Shown here one piece after another: positions 1 to 9,154 of a stretch of 20,689 nucleotides of DNA. The stretch comes from Spongospora subterranea (taxonomy: Eukaryota; Endomyxa; Phytomyxea; Plasmodiophorida; Plasmodiophoridae). The stretch spans positions 4,401-25,089 of the forward strand of contig OUQQ01000464.1 of the NCBI GenBank assembly GCA_900404475.1, given 5' to 3'. A program made the position numbers and the translations under genes. The first letter of the stretch is position 1; each line of letters opens with the position of its first letter. The notes under the pieces were generated by a model that made no database searches, was not told the DNA's origin, and was given only the letters and a program-made list of their open reading frames with translations.

Positions 1-129
1 TGACCTCGACGAGTAATGGTGACGAGAGCCGCAGACTCCTAATGGCGGCTTTTATTGCAAAACTTTTTCCTATGAAGTTCGTCAATGCGCCAAAATCAAT
101 AAAAGCGGTTGCTTTAATTCGATCAAAAC
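1..129 (-). mobile_element. Ty3/gypsy-type retropepsin-like fragment
   Basis: This minus-strand open frame runs off the left edge and is preceded by an in-frame stop. It reads TAFIDFGALTNFIGKSF, which resembles the active-site strand of gypsy-type retropepsins, normally an ALIDSGATGNFI-like stretch. The nucleophile motif is D-F-G instead of D-S/T-G, and a single base change (TTT for TCT) would explain this, so the copy is probably inactive. It lies just downstream, on the same strand, of the zinc knuckle at 253-423, which is the Gag-then-protease order of LTR elements. The family call rests on this order and the short motif. The rest of pol would lie outside the window. Confidence 0.6.
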
Positions 130-252
130 GTTAATGAAGAAGACAAACAGGGGTCAGTAAGACTCAGGACTATTATCGATGCTGATGACCGAGATTTGAC
201 AGCCTTTTGGGTAAGACAGCGGGATTTTGTTGTCAACGATTCTGTATTTGAA

Positions 253-423
253 TTAAAAGAGGACGCCGGCACCCGCCGGTTCATTGACGACGTCCTTCTC
301 AGTTTTTGGAAGATATTCGACCGAAGGGATTCTCAGTTTACAGTTGGCGATGACATGGCCTTCGCCACCGCAATAGAGGCAAAGTCGTTGTAAATACAGA
401 TTCCTTGAATCCCTCGACCTTTA
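253..423 (-). mobile_element. Gag CCHC zinc-knuckle fragment (gypsy-type)
   Basis: On the minus strand this segment reads LCLYCGGEGHVIANCKLR, a C-x2-C-x4-H-x4-C zinc knuckle as found at the end of Gag in Ty3/gypsy elements, where it binds RNA for packaging. The open frame is short: stops flank it at about 421 and at 253-255, so the copy is broken. It sits about 120 bp upstream, on the minus strand, of the retropepsin-like segment, which supports one decayed gag-pro unit. No LTR could be recognised. A lone CCHC host gene is possible but less likely, given the protease-like neighbour and the stops. Confidence 0.65.
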
Positions 424-1640
424 CAATTTGCCATTGAATTAGATCACAACTTTGGTTGTCTCAACCAAAAGGTGACAGAATGACACGGTCTGCTTTAATT
501 ACTTGCCGTTGACGATTTGCATTCCAGTTAGATGACAACTCATCGTATTCATTTGATGGAATCAATAATCAGCCGTTCGAAATATTACTGCTGTCGAAAA
601 CAAGGCAGAGGAACCCAAGCTCATACGTTCTTTCCATGGATCCAGTAGTGTTCATGTCGAATCAGATTCGTATTATCCGAATGGTGATTTAACCTACGTA
701 TCCCAAATTGTGGAAGGTTTTACTGCAAGGGATTGCGCGGTGGTTGGTTGGGCAATGATTGTGTATTGGCACAACACCCTAAAGTCTGGTATTACTGTTC
801 ATAACAAGAAGTGCCTGTGTGTGTATTTGGGTCCACTCGCTGGGTGTCCACACATTGAAAGACCACGTATTCCCAGTATTCGATCCAAGTTTGCTTTCTC
901 CACGTCCTCATCATGACCGTGAATTGCAGCACATTGAGTGGAAAGCCCTTTTGAAGATCCACAATTCACGACAGAGTGTGACATTATTGCACAGAGGGTT
1001 CACAATTATAGGTTGATTACAAACTGGCGGAAGCTGGAATGCGAATGAGATATGTCAATCCCAGGAAGCGGAAGCACAATTTTTACAACGATGGAAGACC
1101 ACCAGATACAACTTGCACACTCATCATAACCCAAAAGTCTAGTGGTCGATTAAAAGGCAGCAAGAACAAAGTTCCAAAGTTGGGAAATGGCATTAGTTGG
1201 GCGACATTAATTGGTATATCGTGGTCTTTTACATATCGCGAAATGACAGATACAAATACCTGTCCCATTGGACGCACCTCTGATGCTTTTGTACTCTATG
1301 CACAAATTCCAGCTGGTCGATGTCGCTGAGCAAGACATTTTATTGAGATCATGCTTCAGATCCATTCAAGATGGAGAATACGGCAAAGCCAGGTATGATT
1401 GGCTGCGTTGAATTATCGGCAATAGTCTCAACATCTACGGGTCAATAGAAGGGTTATTTCAGAATGTTCAATATCTGCATGCGAGTAGAGGCTTCGTGTT
1501 CTGTGAAACCTGTCCCAAGACATCATTCGCCAACCGAATCCGACGAAAAGAAATTCAAATTGCCGACAATGGTGTTCCTCTATACACTGTAATTGATCGA
1601 TTCCTCGATCATCCCATTAACTGCAGACATCAGCAACGCT
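424..1640. other. Gene-poor stretch, probably decayed repeat
   Basis: No ORF here resembles a protein I recognise. The longest forward frame is 1039-1329 (96 codons) and includes an AT-hook-like run, GRLKGSKNKVPK, but stops lie on both sides and no splice structure is convincing. Given the transposon fragments on both sides, this is most likely eroded mobile-element sequence. Confidence 0.35.
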
Positions 1641-1862
1641 CCAGTATTCCTGCCCATCAGGACATTGTGTGTTCATCGATGAATTGGCAAACCTCACAAA
1701 GAGCTGCGGCAGCACAAATAAGATTCCTTTTCTATATATGCCCATCAGATTGTTTCAGCAAACCATCTTTGATCGTCGTCATATTCGACGCCAATATATC
1801 GGTTCCTTGATAAAATCTTCGAGTCCCGTTTCTTGCACCTGAATAAGACGCCTCCCCTCGCA
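1641..1862 (+). repeat. Left arm of ~222 bp inverted repeat
   Basis: This arm matches the reverse complement of 2315-2539 over nearly its whole length with scattered substitutions and small indels; the two are separated by about 450 bp. Read on the plus strand, a frame containing IPFLYMPIRLFQQTIFD matches the minus-strand frame of the partner, and several differences between arms are synonymous or conservative. This arm has an extra T near its start (in CCAGTATTCCTGCCC), lacks six bases including the CPxCG-coding part found in the other arm, and has a two-base insertion near its end, so it looks like the more damaged copy. Confidence 0.8.
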
Positions 1863-2314
1863 CGAGCGATACATGATGACGCTGAAGGGTCTCTTGTTTG
1901 CAGTCAAAGGCTCTGCAATTAACGTTATGAAGAACTATTGTGAGCAGCTAATTGCCACATGTTTTAGAGCAGATAATCATGCAGAATATCTGCACCAAAA
2001 CGACTTGTTTTGGATGGCAGGGCAATTTTCGAACAGTCGCGAATATTGATTAAAATTTGGGCCAGAAGAGAGGGATCTGACGGGAGCAATTCATACGAAA
2101 CAACTTGGTTCTCGACACGAATTGTTGTTCGCAACAAGTGATCAATGTCATATTGCAATCTCAGTTCTGGAAGCAACAGGGTGTTTTCCCTGCGAGTTTG
2201 CAGGAATGCATTATCGCAAGGATCAGCGATTCACAGACGATCTCGCTTCCTAACGAACGGAGTTGATGAAGTTCAAATGTTGATTAGTAGGAAATTTGCT
2301 GCATATTCAACATG
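1863..2314. other. Spacer between inverted-repeat arms
   Basis: This 452 bp separates the two arms. A minus-strand frame at 1964-2176 (70 codons) is open and continues upstream as a plausible coding sequence, but I cannot assign it to a family. It may be part of the same mobile element as the arms. No other feature is evident. Confidence 0.3.
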
Positions 2315-2596
2315 TGCGAAGGGAGGCGTCTTATTCAGGTGCAAGAAACGGGACTCGAAGTTTATCAGCGAACCGATATATTGGCGTCGAATATGACGAC
2401 AATCAAAGATGGTTTGCTGAAACAATCTGATGGGCATGTATAGAAAAGGAACCTTATTTGTGCTGCCGCAGCTCGGACAGGCTGTGAGGTTTGCCAATTC
2501 ATCGATGAACACACAATGTCCTGATGGGCGGAATACTGGCGCAGAGGCTTGAAATTGAAAAGCGTTGACAGAATACCGGTCTTGGCGTCGTCCCAA
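2273..2596 (-). mobile_element. Possible DNA-transposase fragment, 107 codons
   Basis: This minus-strand ORF spans the right inverted-repeat arm. It contains a zinc-ribbon-like ACPSCGSTNKVPFLYMPIR segment followed by FQQTIFDCRHIRRQY. A C-x2-C-G pair followed shortly by F-x-Y-x-P-[IL] is reminiscent of the TNP2 region of CACTA/EnSpm transposases, but the likeness is weak and judged by eye. The same frame, with mostly conservative changes, occurs in the left arm, which suggests it was once translated. It could instead be part of another mobile protein or a duplicated host exon. No DDE triad or terminal repeats can be shown in this short piece. Confidence 0.3.
2315..2539 (-). repeat. Right arm of ~222 bp inverted repeat
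   Basis: This is the reverse-complement partner of 1641-1862. It keeps a longer uninterrupted frame than the left arm, including the C-x2-C-G pair, so it is probably closer to the ancestral sequence. Transcribed together, the two arms could fold into a long imperfect hairpin with a loop of about 450 nt. Confidence 0.8.
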
Positions 2597-2938
2597 GACA
2601 TTGGATGTTGATGGGTATAGGGCTGTGCTTGCGGGATACGCCTTCTATCCGATGTATCATTTGTCAAACATTATTCTCAATCTACTACGATATTGTGTGC
2701 TTGACTGGTACAGGCTTAACACCCTTAACAGCTTCTGCTCTCCAGTACATGATCGCATGTCAAGTGCAAATGGGCGATGATTGACATGAATTCTGGTCCA
2801 TAAATAGTGTATGCGGTTGGCAACTAGTCTTTTTTGGCCGCTGGTCAACCTGGTATTGCATGCGACGCACGAATACGTAAATCCTTTTGCCGAAACGCTG
2901 TGAATGGAAAGTCTTTGGGATATCGATGTCGGCTCCTT
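2540..2938. other. Unexplained stretch between repeats
   Basis: Only short ORFs occur here, on both strands (for example 2565-2780 plus and 2657-2848 minus), and none resembles a known family. The stretch ends where the copia-derived duplication begins at 2939. Confidence 0.3.
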
Positions 2939-3441
2939 TTAGATGTCAAGTCTCTATTATTCTTGCGTCCCCATGGTGGGTAATGTGGGTATCGCCGGTC
3001 GCTGGGCCGTTGGGCGAGACTGGCGCCGATGCGATTCCGTTTAATCCCGACATGTTGTCCACACCTTAATTAGGACTCTGAGGACAGCACAAGAGGTGAT
3101 CAGACCGGGATTGCGGGTCTCAGGGTCAGGAGAGAAACACACCGCCCTTAACGATTACAGCTCAGCATGTAGCCAGCTGCAGCGCGTCGGTCATCAGTTT
3201 CAACACTCCCGCCCGCGCGTACAGCTGGTACCGCCGCACATGAGCCTGCCGCGAAACTCTCGGAACTTGCCGACGGGTAGGGCTTTCTCCTCGCTGGGGC
3301 AGTAGACCAGCTTGATCCGGTTTGCCTCGACCATCTCCCGTACGAAATGGAATCGAACGTCGATATGTTTCGTTCGTTTCCTCGACCTGCCGTTCGTGGC
3401 GAGCGCAATCGTGCTCTGGTTGTCTTCCATGATCTTTGTCG
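2939..3441 (-). repeat. First copy of duplicated copia 3' end (503 bp)
   Basis: This segment is almost identical to 3443-3950. It carries the last part of the copia RNase H frame (minus strand, about 3200-3430) and the downstream element tail. It stops exactly at ...CTTTGTCG beside the single N at 3442, whereas the second copy reads on without a break. The few differences are substitutions and a net 5 bp of indels near the GAGA run at about 3130. The exact stop at an N points to an assembly join or collapsed gap; a genuine tandem duplication is the alternative. Confidence 0.9.
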
Positions 3442-3442
3442 N

Positions 3443-3950
3443 TTAGATGTCAAGTCTCTATTATTCTTGCGTCCCCATGGTGGGTAATGTGGGTATCGCC
3501 GGTCGCTGGGCCGTTGGGCGAGACTGGCGCCGATGCGATTCCGTTTAATCCTGACATGTTGTCAACACCTTGATTAGGACTCTGAGGACAGCACAAGAGG
3601 TGATCAGACCGGGATTGCGTTGTCTCAGGGTCAGGAGAGAGAGAAACACACCGCCCTTAACGATTACAGCTCAGCATGTAGCCAGCTGCAGCGCGTCGGT
3701 CATCAGTTTCAACACTCCCGCCCGCGCGTACAGCTGGTACCGCCGCACATGAGCCTGCCGCGAAACTCTCGGAACTTGCCGACGGGTAGGGCTTTCTCCT
3801 CGCTGGGGCAGTAGACCAGCTTGATCCGGTTTGCCTCGACCATCTCCCGTACGAAATGGAATCGAACGTCGATATGTTTCGTTCGTTTCCTCGACCTGCC
3901 GTTCGTGGCGAGCGCAATCGTGCTCTGGTTGTCTTCCATGATCTTTGTCG
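3443..3950 (-). repeat. Second copy of duplicated copia 3' end (508 bp)
   Basis: This is the partner of 2939-3441 and is contiguous with the rest of the RNase H frame. It differs from the first copy by isolated substitutions and about 5 bp of indels (TTG for GG and an extra GAGA unit near 3623-3645). Confidence 0.9.
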
Positions 3951-4269
3951 CAGCTGTTTGCCCCTGGCCTACCTCCGATAACAGGTTCCGCAGCCATAGG
4001 GCCTCCTTCGCCGCCGCGTTTAAAGAAATGTACTCCTGTTGTCGGCTTGACCAACTGACAGGGCCTCCGTTCATCAGGAACACGTATCCTGAGGTCGAGC
4101 GCCGCGTCTCGGTACATCCTGCATAATCCGCATCCGCGTAACCGATCAGTTCCAAGTTCTTGTCAGTGCTCCCGCCGAATAAACAAGCGGAAGGGTCTGT
4201 TTGTCCATTTTTCTGTTGATCAATGAGTCTGGTTGAAGGGTGAAGGAACTCCTGGGAAATACTGCGCAC
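3443..4269 (-). mobile_element. Ty1/copia retrotransposon 3' fragment (RNase H and tail)
   Basis: A 186-codon minus-strand frame (3709-4269) encodes the C-terminal part of a copia Pol polyprotein. Motifs are YADADYAGC with RRSTSGYVF, then AAAKEALWLRNLL, then MEDNQSTIALATN and KHIDVRFHFVRE, the usual order of the copia RNase H domain. Two pieces look shortened relative to the family: the usual T-A-E-A-E-Y segment before EYISLNAAAKEALW, and the A-D-x-x-T-K segment after YCPSEE. Both losses keep the frame. Reverse transcriptase, integrase and Gag are absent. On the minus strand the tail has a GGGCGGTGTG run that could be the polypurine tract and LTR start, which is tentative. The fragment ends about 50 bp before the ALG2 start codon and points away from it. 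Confidence 0.85.
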
Positions 4270-4318
4270 CTGTTCAGCTTATGCGTATCGACTTATCTAT
4301 ACACTTATCATTGAGCCG

Positions 4319-5944
4319 ATGAAAGTGATTATTGCTCATCCTGATCTTGGCATTGGAGGCGCGGAAAGGCTGATCGTGGATGCTGCGGTTGGCCTCATCA
4401 ACCAGGGTTATTCCATCACTATCTACACCTCGCATCATGACAAACAACACGCATTCTCGGAGACAACAGATGGCACCGTTCCAGTCGTGGTTTATGGAGA
4501 TTTTCTTCCAACCTCTATACGAGGCCGGGGTAAAATTCTATGCGCCACAATAAGGGCGTTGTATCTTTCTGCACGGGTATGGCTTTCCTTCCCGTATCCT
4601 GATGTTATTCTATTCGACCAGGTAATCATTTACAGATTCATATTATTTTGGTGATTTCATATAATCCTCTACTTTGGTGCTCTTGTCTTTCTTTCCGGCT
4701 TGTGAACTTTTATTTTCGCAGATTTCCGCATATTCCTGTATTTTTAAGCTAATGAATATTCCACTCATATTTTACTGCCATTTTCCTGATCAACTTCTAT
4801 CTTCGAGGACTTCGCTGATAAAGAGTATCTATCGTTTGCCATTTGATGTCTTCGAACAGGTCCGACGTATCGTTGTTGTTGTTGATACTTCTATTTTCTA
4901 ATCTAAACGTTGCTCTAACAGGCGACTACCGCCCTTGCAGATTGCATTTTAGTTAATTCGGAGTTTACCAGACAAACTTTCGCCCAAACTTTCACTTGGA
5001 TAAAATGCGTTCCACAAGTGCTCTATCCTAGCATTAATCTTGCTAAATACGATCGAAACTTTATTTGGGAAGAATCTAGTGACCTTCCTCCAAAGTATGT
5101 TGGGATGCTGTTGCGTTCATCGCTATTTGACCTCTATCTAGATCCTTCGGTTCTGCCGGGGTGCCCCTGTTTGTTTCCATAAATCGGTTCGAAAGGAAAA
5201 AATGTATTGAGTTGGCGATAAATGCATTTTGCTATCTTAAATTTACTTTGGTAAAGTGCAACGCAAAATTAATCGTTGCAGGTGGCTACGATAGTCGGGT
5301 ACCAGAAAATATTGAGTACGAAATCGAACTGAAGCAAATAGCACGGTTGAATGCCATCAGTGTATCGGATTTCCCACACATGAACGGCGACGTGATATTT
5401 CTAAAATCGTTCACTGATCAGCAGCGCTCATATCTTCTTAGCCAATGTGTTGCAGTGCTGTATACTCCACAAAACGAACATTTTGGCATTGTTCCAATTG
5501 AAGCAATGTATGCGGGAAGGCTAGTAATCGCCGCCAATTCCGGTGGACCGCTCGAATCGATTGTCGATGGGGAAACAGGTTAGGTCTATTTTTACTGTCT
5601 TGCTAAATCTAATCCTTATTTTAGGGTTTTTATGTGACCCTAGTCCTTCTGCTTTTGCAGAAAAAATGGAATTCGTTTTACAAAACCCTGAGTTCAGGCT
5701 TTGATGTCAGTATGTTCTCACTTTTTGACAATTGTGGTGTAGAAAAAGCCTGAAAATGGGGTGCGAAGGGCGTCAACATGTGATCAATAGATTTGGGCTC
5801 GATGCATTTTCAACGCGACTTTCAATGTTGGTTCGTGAAAATGTTGCAGACTTCAGCAATCGTCAAAGGCTCAGGTTAACTCATTTAACCGTAATCATTG
5901 CGCTCTTTGTTCTGTTGTTTAGTGTCAAATCAATATATATATGA
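4319..5944 (+). CDS. ALG2: ALG2 alpha-1,3/1,6-mannosyltransferase, six exons
   Basis: ALG2 adds the second and third mannoses to the dolichol-linked N-glycan precursor on the cytosolic ER face, using GDP-mannose. Modelled exons are 4319-4621, 4722-4859, 4922-5094, 5142-5578, 5625-5697 and 5743-5944, giving 441 residues (human ALG2 is 416). Hallmarks of a GT4, GT-B fold enzyme: HPDLGIGGAERLIVDAA at the N terminus, FYCHFPDQLL, ADCILVNSEFT, SINRFERKK, LIVAGGYDSR, and the E-x7-E motif in NEHFGIVPIEAMYAG (Glu317 and Glu325), followed by NSGGPLESI. The C terminus carries a hydrophobic segment (LTVIIALFVLLF) that could anchor it in the membrane. The start is the first ATG and directly precedes the conserved motif. 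Intron 5 has a GC donor (AG|GCTTTG); no GT donor restores the frame there. No clear poly(A) signal was seen. Confidence 0.93.
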
Positions 5945-6865
5945 AATGTTCAACTTCTCTGCAGCTTCAGTTTCCTCTCGTTACCGCTCAATATTTTGGC
6001 TATCTGGGATTTCGCCTGCTGGGGCAACTGTCGTGCACCTTCATTACAGTACGGCAATGTTATCTGCGAAAATTATGGTGAAGAATAATGAAGAAGCTGA
6101 ACTTTTCTTGTCGGTTAGCAGCTAAAGATTCAAATGGCTGACTTGAAATCGTGAACATGTTGAGTACAATTTTAACTGTCAAAGTCTTTGCCGATTACAT
6201 AGCGGAGTAGCGAGTTATTAGGCATGCACAAAAAGCTCCATCAGCAAAAGTACTTTTATTTGTTAGCAATTTCTGATTCGGGATTCAGTATTTACCAACT
6301 TGAGTGAATAGTACTTTCACAGTTTGAGGATGATGCAAAATCAAAGTGCCGAACCAGGAAGCACTGTGAGCAATGCTCTGAACGATTACAGCCGACCAGA
6401 AAACCGACTCTGAAGGTCGTTTGTCTACTATAAAAAGCGATGGAGTCAGGCAATGCCACTTTTGCTGAGATTTGCCATTTGACTTGAGAACTTGAGCAGG
6501 GGCTGATAAGATCAGGATCCTATGGGCAATGTTCTACGACTTTGAGTAAAACAGCGATTACTCGTAAAGTTGCGATTGTCGAATTGCAATTTCATCTGAC
6601 GACAGGGTTTCGCTGAAAGTCTTGCCAGACAAAGGAGAAGGAGTTGATAGATCCTATGGACTTTACAGGATTGGAACTCTTTGCAATATGAAATCGGATG
6701 AGAGATTGAAGGAAACAAGAAAAAGTGAGGTTCGTTGAAAGGAGTAACACCGCTCAGAACTTAAGGGTGGACTTTTTGCAAAAGGGCACCTGAGATTGTT
6801 CCACCTTGATTGCTGTAGCTCCTTACACCTTTTACAGAATAAGTTAACACTTACACCTTATACAG
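5945..6865. other. Intergenic, no gene seen
   Basis: This is the ALG2 3' flank. Several short ORFs occur on both strands (the largest is 68 codons, minus, 6512-6718) without recognisable motifs or credible splice chains. I see no RNA gene here. Confidence 0.4.
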
Positions 6866-7870
6866 TTAACATTCTCTTTCGATTTGTAATTGCCAAGAAA
6901 AGGACGAAGGTGTAAATATTGGGTAAACCTCAATGCTTTTGTAAGTAAATCGGTTACGATCTCGGTAGTGGGGCAGTGCCTGACCCATTTCGCCATGATC
7001 GCTTACAATGTGAAACTTCAAGGAGCTATGCTTAATTCGTGATATCAATAGGACGTCATGGGCAATCTTGACAGCTGCGATATTGTCGTTGTGCATTATG
7101 ATTGAAATTGGTTCAAATCGCGTCTCGTGCAGGAGGTGAGCAACATGCAATGTTTGTTTGTTTGGGGCCGCATCAGCCATTTCAATATATTCAGCTTCTG
7201 CGGTAGCAAATAGGGCGACGATAACGTTGGCAACTGTCGGGCTGACGACGCTATGGGCGGCATGATGTGCTGCTTGCATGATGTCTGGCCGAAAGCAGTT
7301 AGCAGGATGCATCAGGGTGCGGGCAACTGATCGATATGGGAAGGATTCGTTTGAGTCAGTTACTGAACCTGTGTTGCCTGAAATGAGGCCGCATGTTGTT
7401 GTTCTTTGTTCGAAGGAACTCGGGACGGATTGCACGTGAGCATGTTGGCTTTTTCCAGGACCCTTTGACAATACTGTTCCTGAGTGGCTTAACAGACCCA
7501 GATTTTCCTTGGTTATGTGAAAGACATCGTATGTATTGAACGTGTCCTAACAGGTTTCCTTCAACTTCTTGTAAAAGGCTCCGGTTCTTGCTGGCGATGA
7601 GGATGTCATCTACTTAGGTTGCGACGTCTACGTGTGCGTTGTTCAATGTCTCAAGAATTGGCAAGAATCAGTGCGGTTGGTGTGAAATCCGAATTGCTTG
7701 AGGATTGAAATAAGGTGTAAGAAATAAGCTCAGCCAATTTGTTTGAAATATATATGGCCTTATGAAGGTGGCAAACTAACTGTTCTTTTTCAGGACCTTG
7801 ACCTTGTTTTTCACATTCAGCTGGTTGGGCGAAATAGATGTCGGTTTCGAGATCCGCATTTATGTAGGCT
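6866..7870 (-). mobile_element. Decayed Ty1/copia pol: RT plus RNase H
   Basis: On the minus strand, around 7850-7740, the frame reads AYINADLETDIYFAQP followed by EKEQLVCHLHKAIY, matching the copia reverse-transcriptase stretch normally written N-x-D-L-x-E-x-I-Y-M-x-Q-P. Around 7500-7440 it reads QYCQRVLEKANML with NPSRVPS, the family's linker after RT. From 7471 to about 6880 a 201-codon frame carries ATAEAEYIEMADAA, MHNDNIAAVKIAHD and SRIKHSSLKFHIVSDH, the RNase H motifs. Stops and frame changes lie between these blocks, and the YVDD-containing part is not recognisable. This copy is much more eroded than the one at 3443-4269 and differs in sequence, so it is probably a separate family or an older insertion. 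Confidence 0.8.
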
Positions 7871-8070
7871 GTATACTAAGTTGATATGATGCATAAACCA
7901 GTTTGATGCCCTTTGACTAGCTTAGGAGGATGCGTATTGTAGTTTGGGGTGCAACCGCTGCAACAAATAACTTGAGGAAAGGAACTTTTACTAGCAGGAG
8001 TCGACAGGATACCAAATGAAATGGATGACACGATCAAGTGCAGGAACTCCGATAAACAATGGCGGAACAT

Positions 8071-8899
8071 CCGAGCAGGAGGTATTGCAATGAAAACATT
8101 TCAAAAAATCGCCTCCATAAAGCAGACGATTATACAAACACTCCCAGAACAACGTTCAAAACAGCAATCTGGAGCCATGAGACGGTCAGGTCGATAAGCC
8201 TGCGCATAGCTGTTTTTTTTAAACCAACGAGGAGTAACCTCAATGAAGCATTTTTATTGGGTCTCACAATGGCCATGATGAATGTGAGAGAGTGAGCTGC
8301 TTGCAGTGAACTCGATAACTCTGGATAGGCAATGTAATCTGGTGGGGGCAGGTCCCATTTGGTGTGGTCGTTAGGACAGGTTATGGAGGTGAATCCAGCT
8401 GGTCTAATAGGTTCCTTCAGTGGATACCCAAGGTACTTATAGCGGCCAGGCGGAAGTAGGGAAAACCTGGTAGTACACAGGATTACCCGACCAATGTGTG
8501 TTCTGTTTGAATCCTAAACGACTAATTGATGGAAATTTTCCAGGAAGGTCGGCAACTTGCTTGTGTTTCTGTAAAGGCCGGCCCATAAGTCTTCCTGACA
8601 GTTGTTTTCCGAAGCAAATAATTGAATTCTCTGAGAATATTGACCATTCATGAAGTCGCAGAATGGACGTTGATCACAGCAGTGAGTACGAGTTCCTGGT
8701 GTTAATGCTGTCCCATGATGTGAATAGTGTGTCTATATAGAATGGTGGCGATCATATGATTGTTTGATAGGGCCGTTCACTGATCGAACCCTATCATGTT
8801 GCCACGTGCTCTTGATCATATAGGATGGATATTGTTGCCCACAATTGTCAACGCAAACCTGTAACAATTCCCATTCAACTGGGGACTGAGGAGAATTGA
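8071..8899. other. Gene-poor flank of the copia fossil
   Basis: Only short ORFs are present, the largest being 8059-8295 plus (78 codons). The left part may be further decayed pol sequence upstream of the RT block, but I found no clear motif. No LTR pair was identified. Confidence 0.3.
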
Positions 8900-9154
8900 T
8901 TATGTTTGACAATCACCAGGATCTTGCAGGACCCTGAGGTCAGTCTCATCAATAGTGTAGTCGTGAAACGGCGTGTTGATGCCGCCATCCAGCAGAGCAT
9001 TATGCACCTGAACCGTTCTACGTGCCGTGCCTTCATGGAATACAATTTGAGTCAGCATTTTTTTCACTAAGTCATGCACCAACGGGTTGGTCCCAATGCC
9101 AGTGAATTCCTCGCTGTTGACAGAGAGCGCTGACAGCTGCGTTGCCGTATTCAT
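8900..9154 (-). CDS. Hypothetical ORF, 84 codons
   Basis: This minus-strand ORF begins at an ATG and encodes a soluble, mildly acidic 84-residue product with blocks NSEEFTGIGTNPLVHDLVKK and LLDGGINTPFHDYTIDETDL. I recognise no family. The balanced composition looks more coding-like than its surroundings, but there is no supporting promoter, poly(A) signal or convincing splice partner. It could be one exon of a minus-strand gene, a mobile-element remnant or a chance ORF. Confidence 0.25.
   Translation of the reverse strand: MNTATQLSALSVNSEEFTGIGTNPLVHDLVKKMLTQIVFHEGTARRTVQVHNALLDGGINTPFHDYTIDETDLRVLQDPGDCQT

Noticed and set aside
1039..1329. 96-codon ORF with an AT-hook-like basic run
   Set aside because: A single short basic motif, stops around it and no splice or family support; it lies in probable transposon debris.
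3821..4126. 101-codon plus-strand ORF
   Set aside because: It is the antisense shadow of the copia RNase H frame, which has clear family motifs on the minus strand.
4674..4901. 75-codon ORF inside ALG2
   Set aside because: It is ALG2 exon 2 read together with parts of the flanking introns, not a separate gene.
7105..7125. GGTTCAAATCGC resembling a tRNA T-arm
   Set aside because: No matching acceptor, D or anticodon arms; it lies within the copia RNase H frame.
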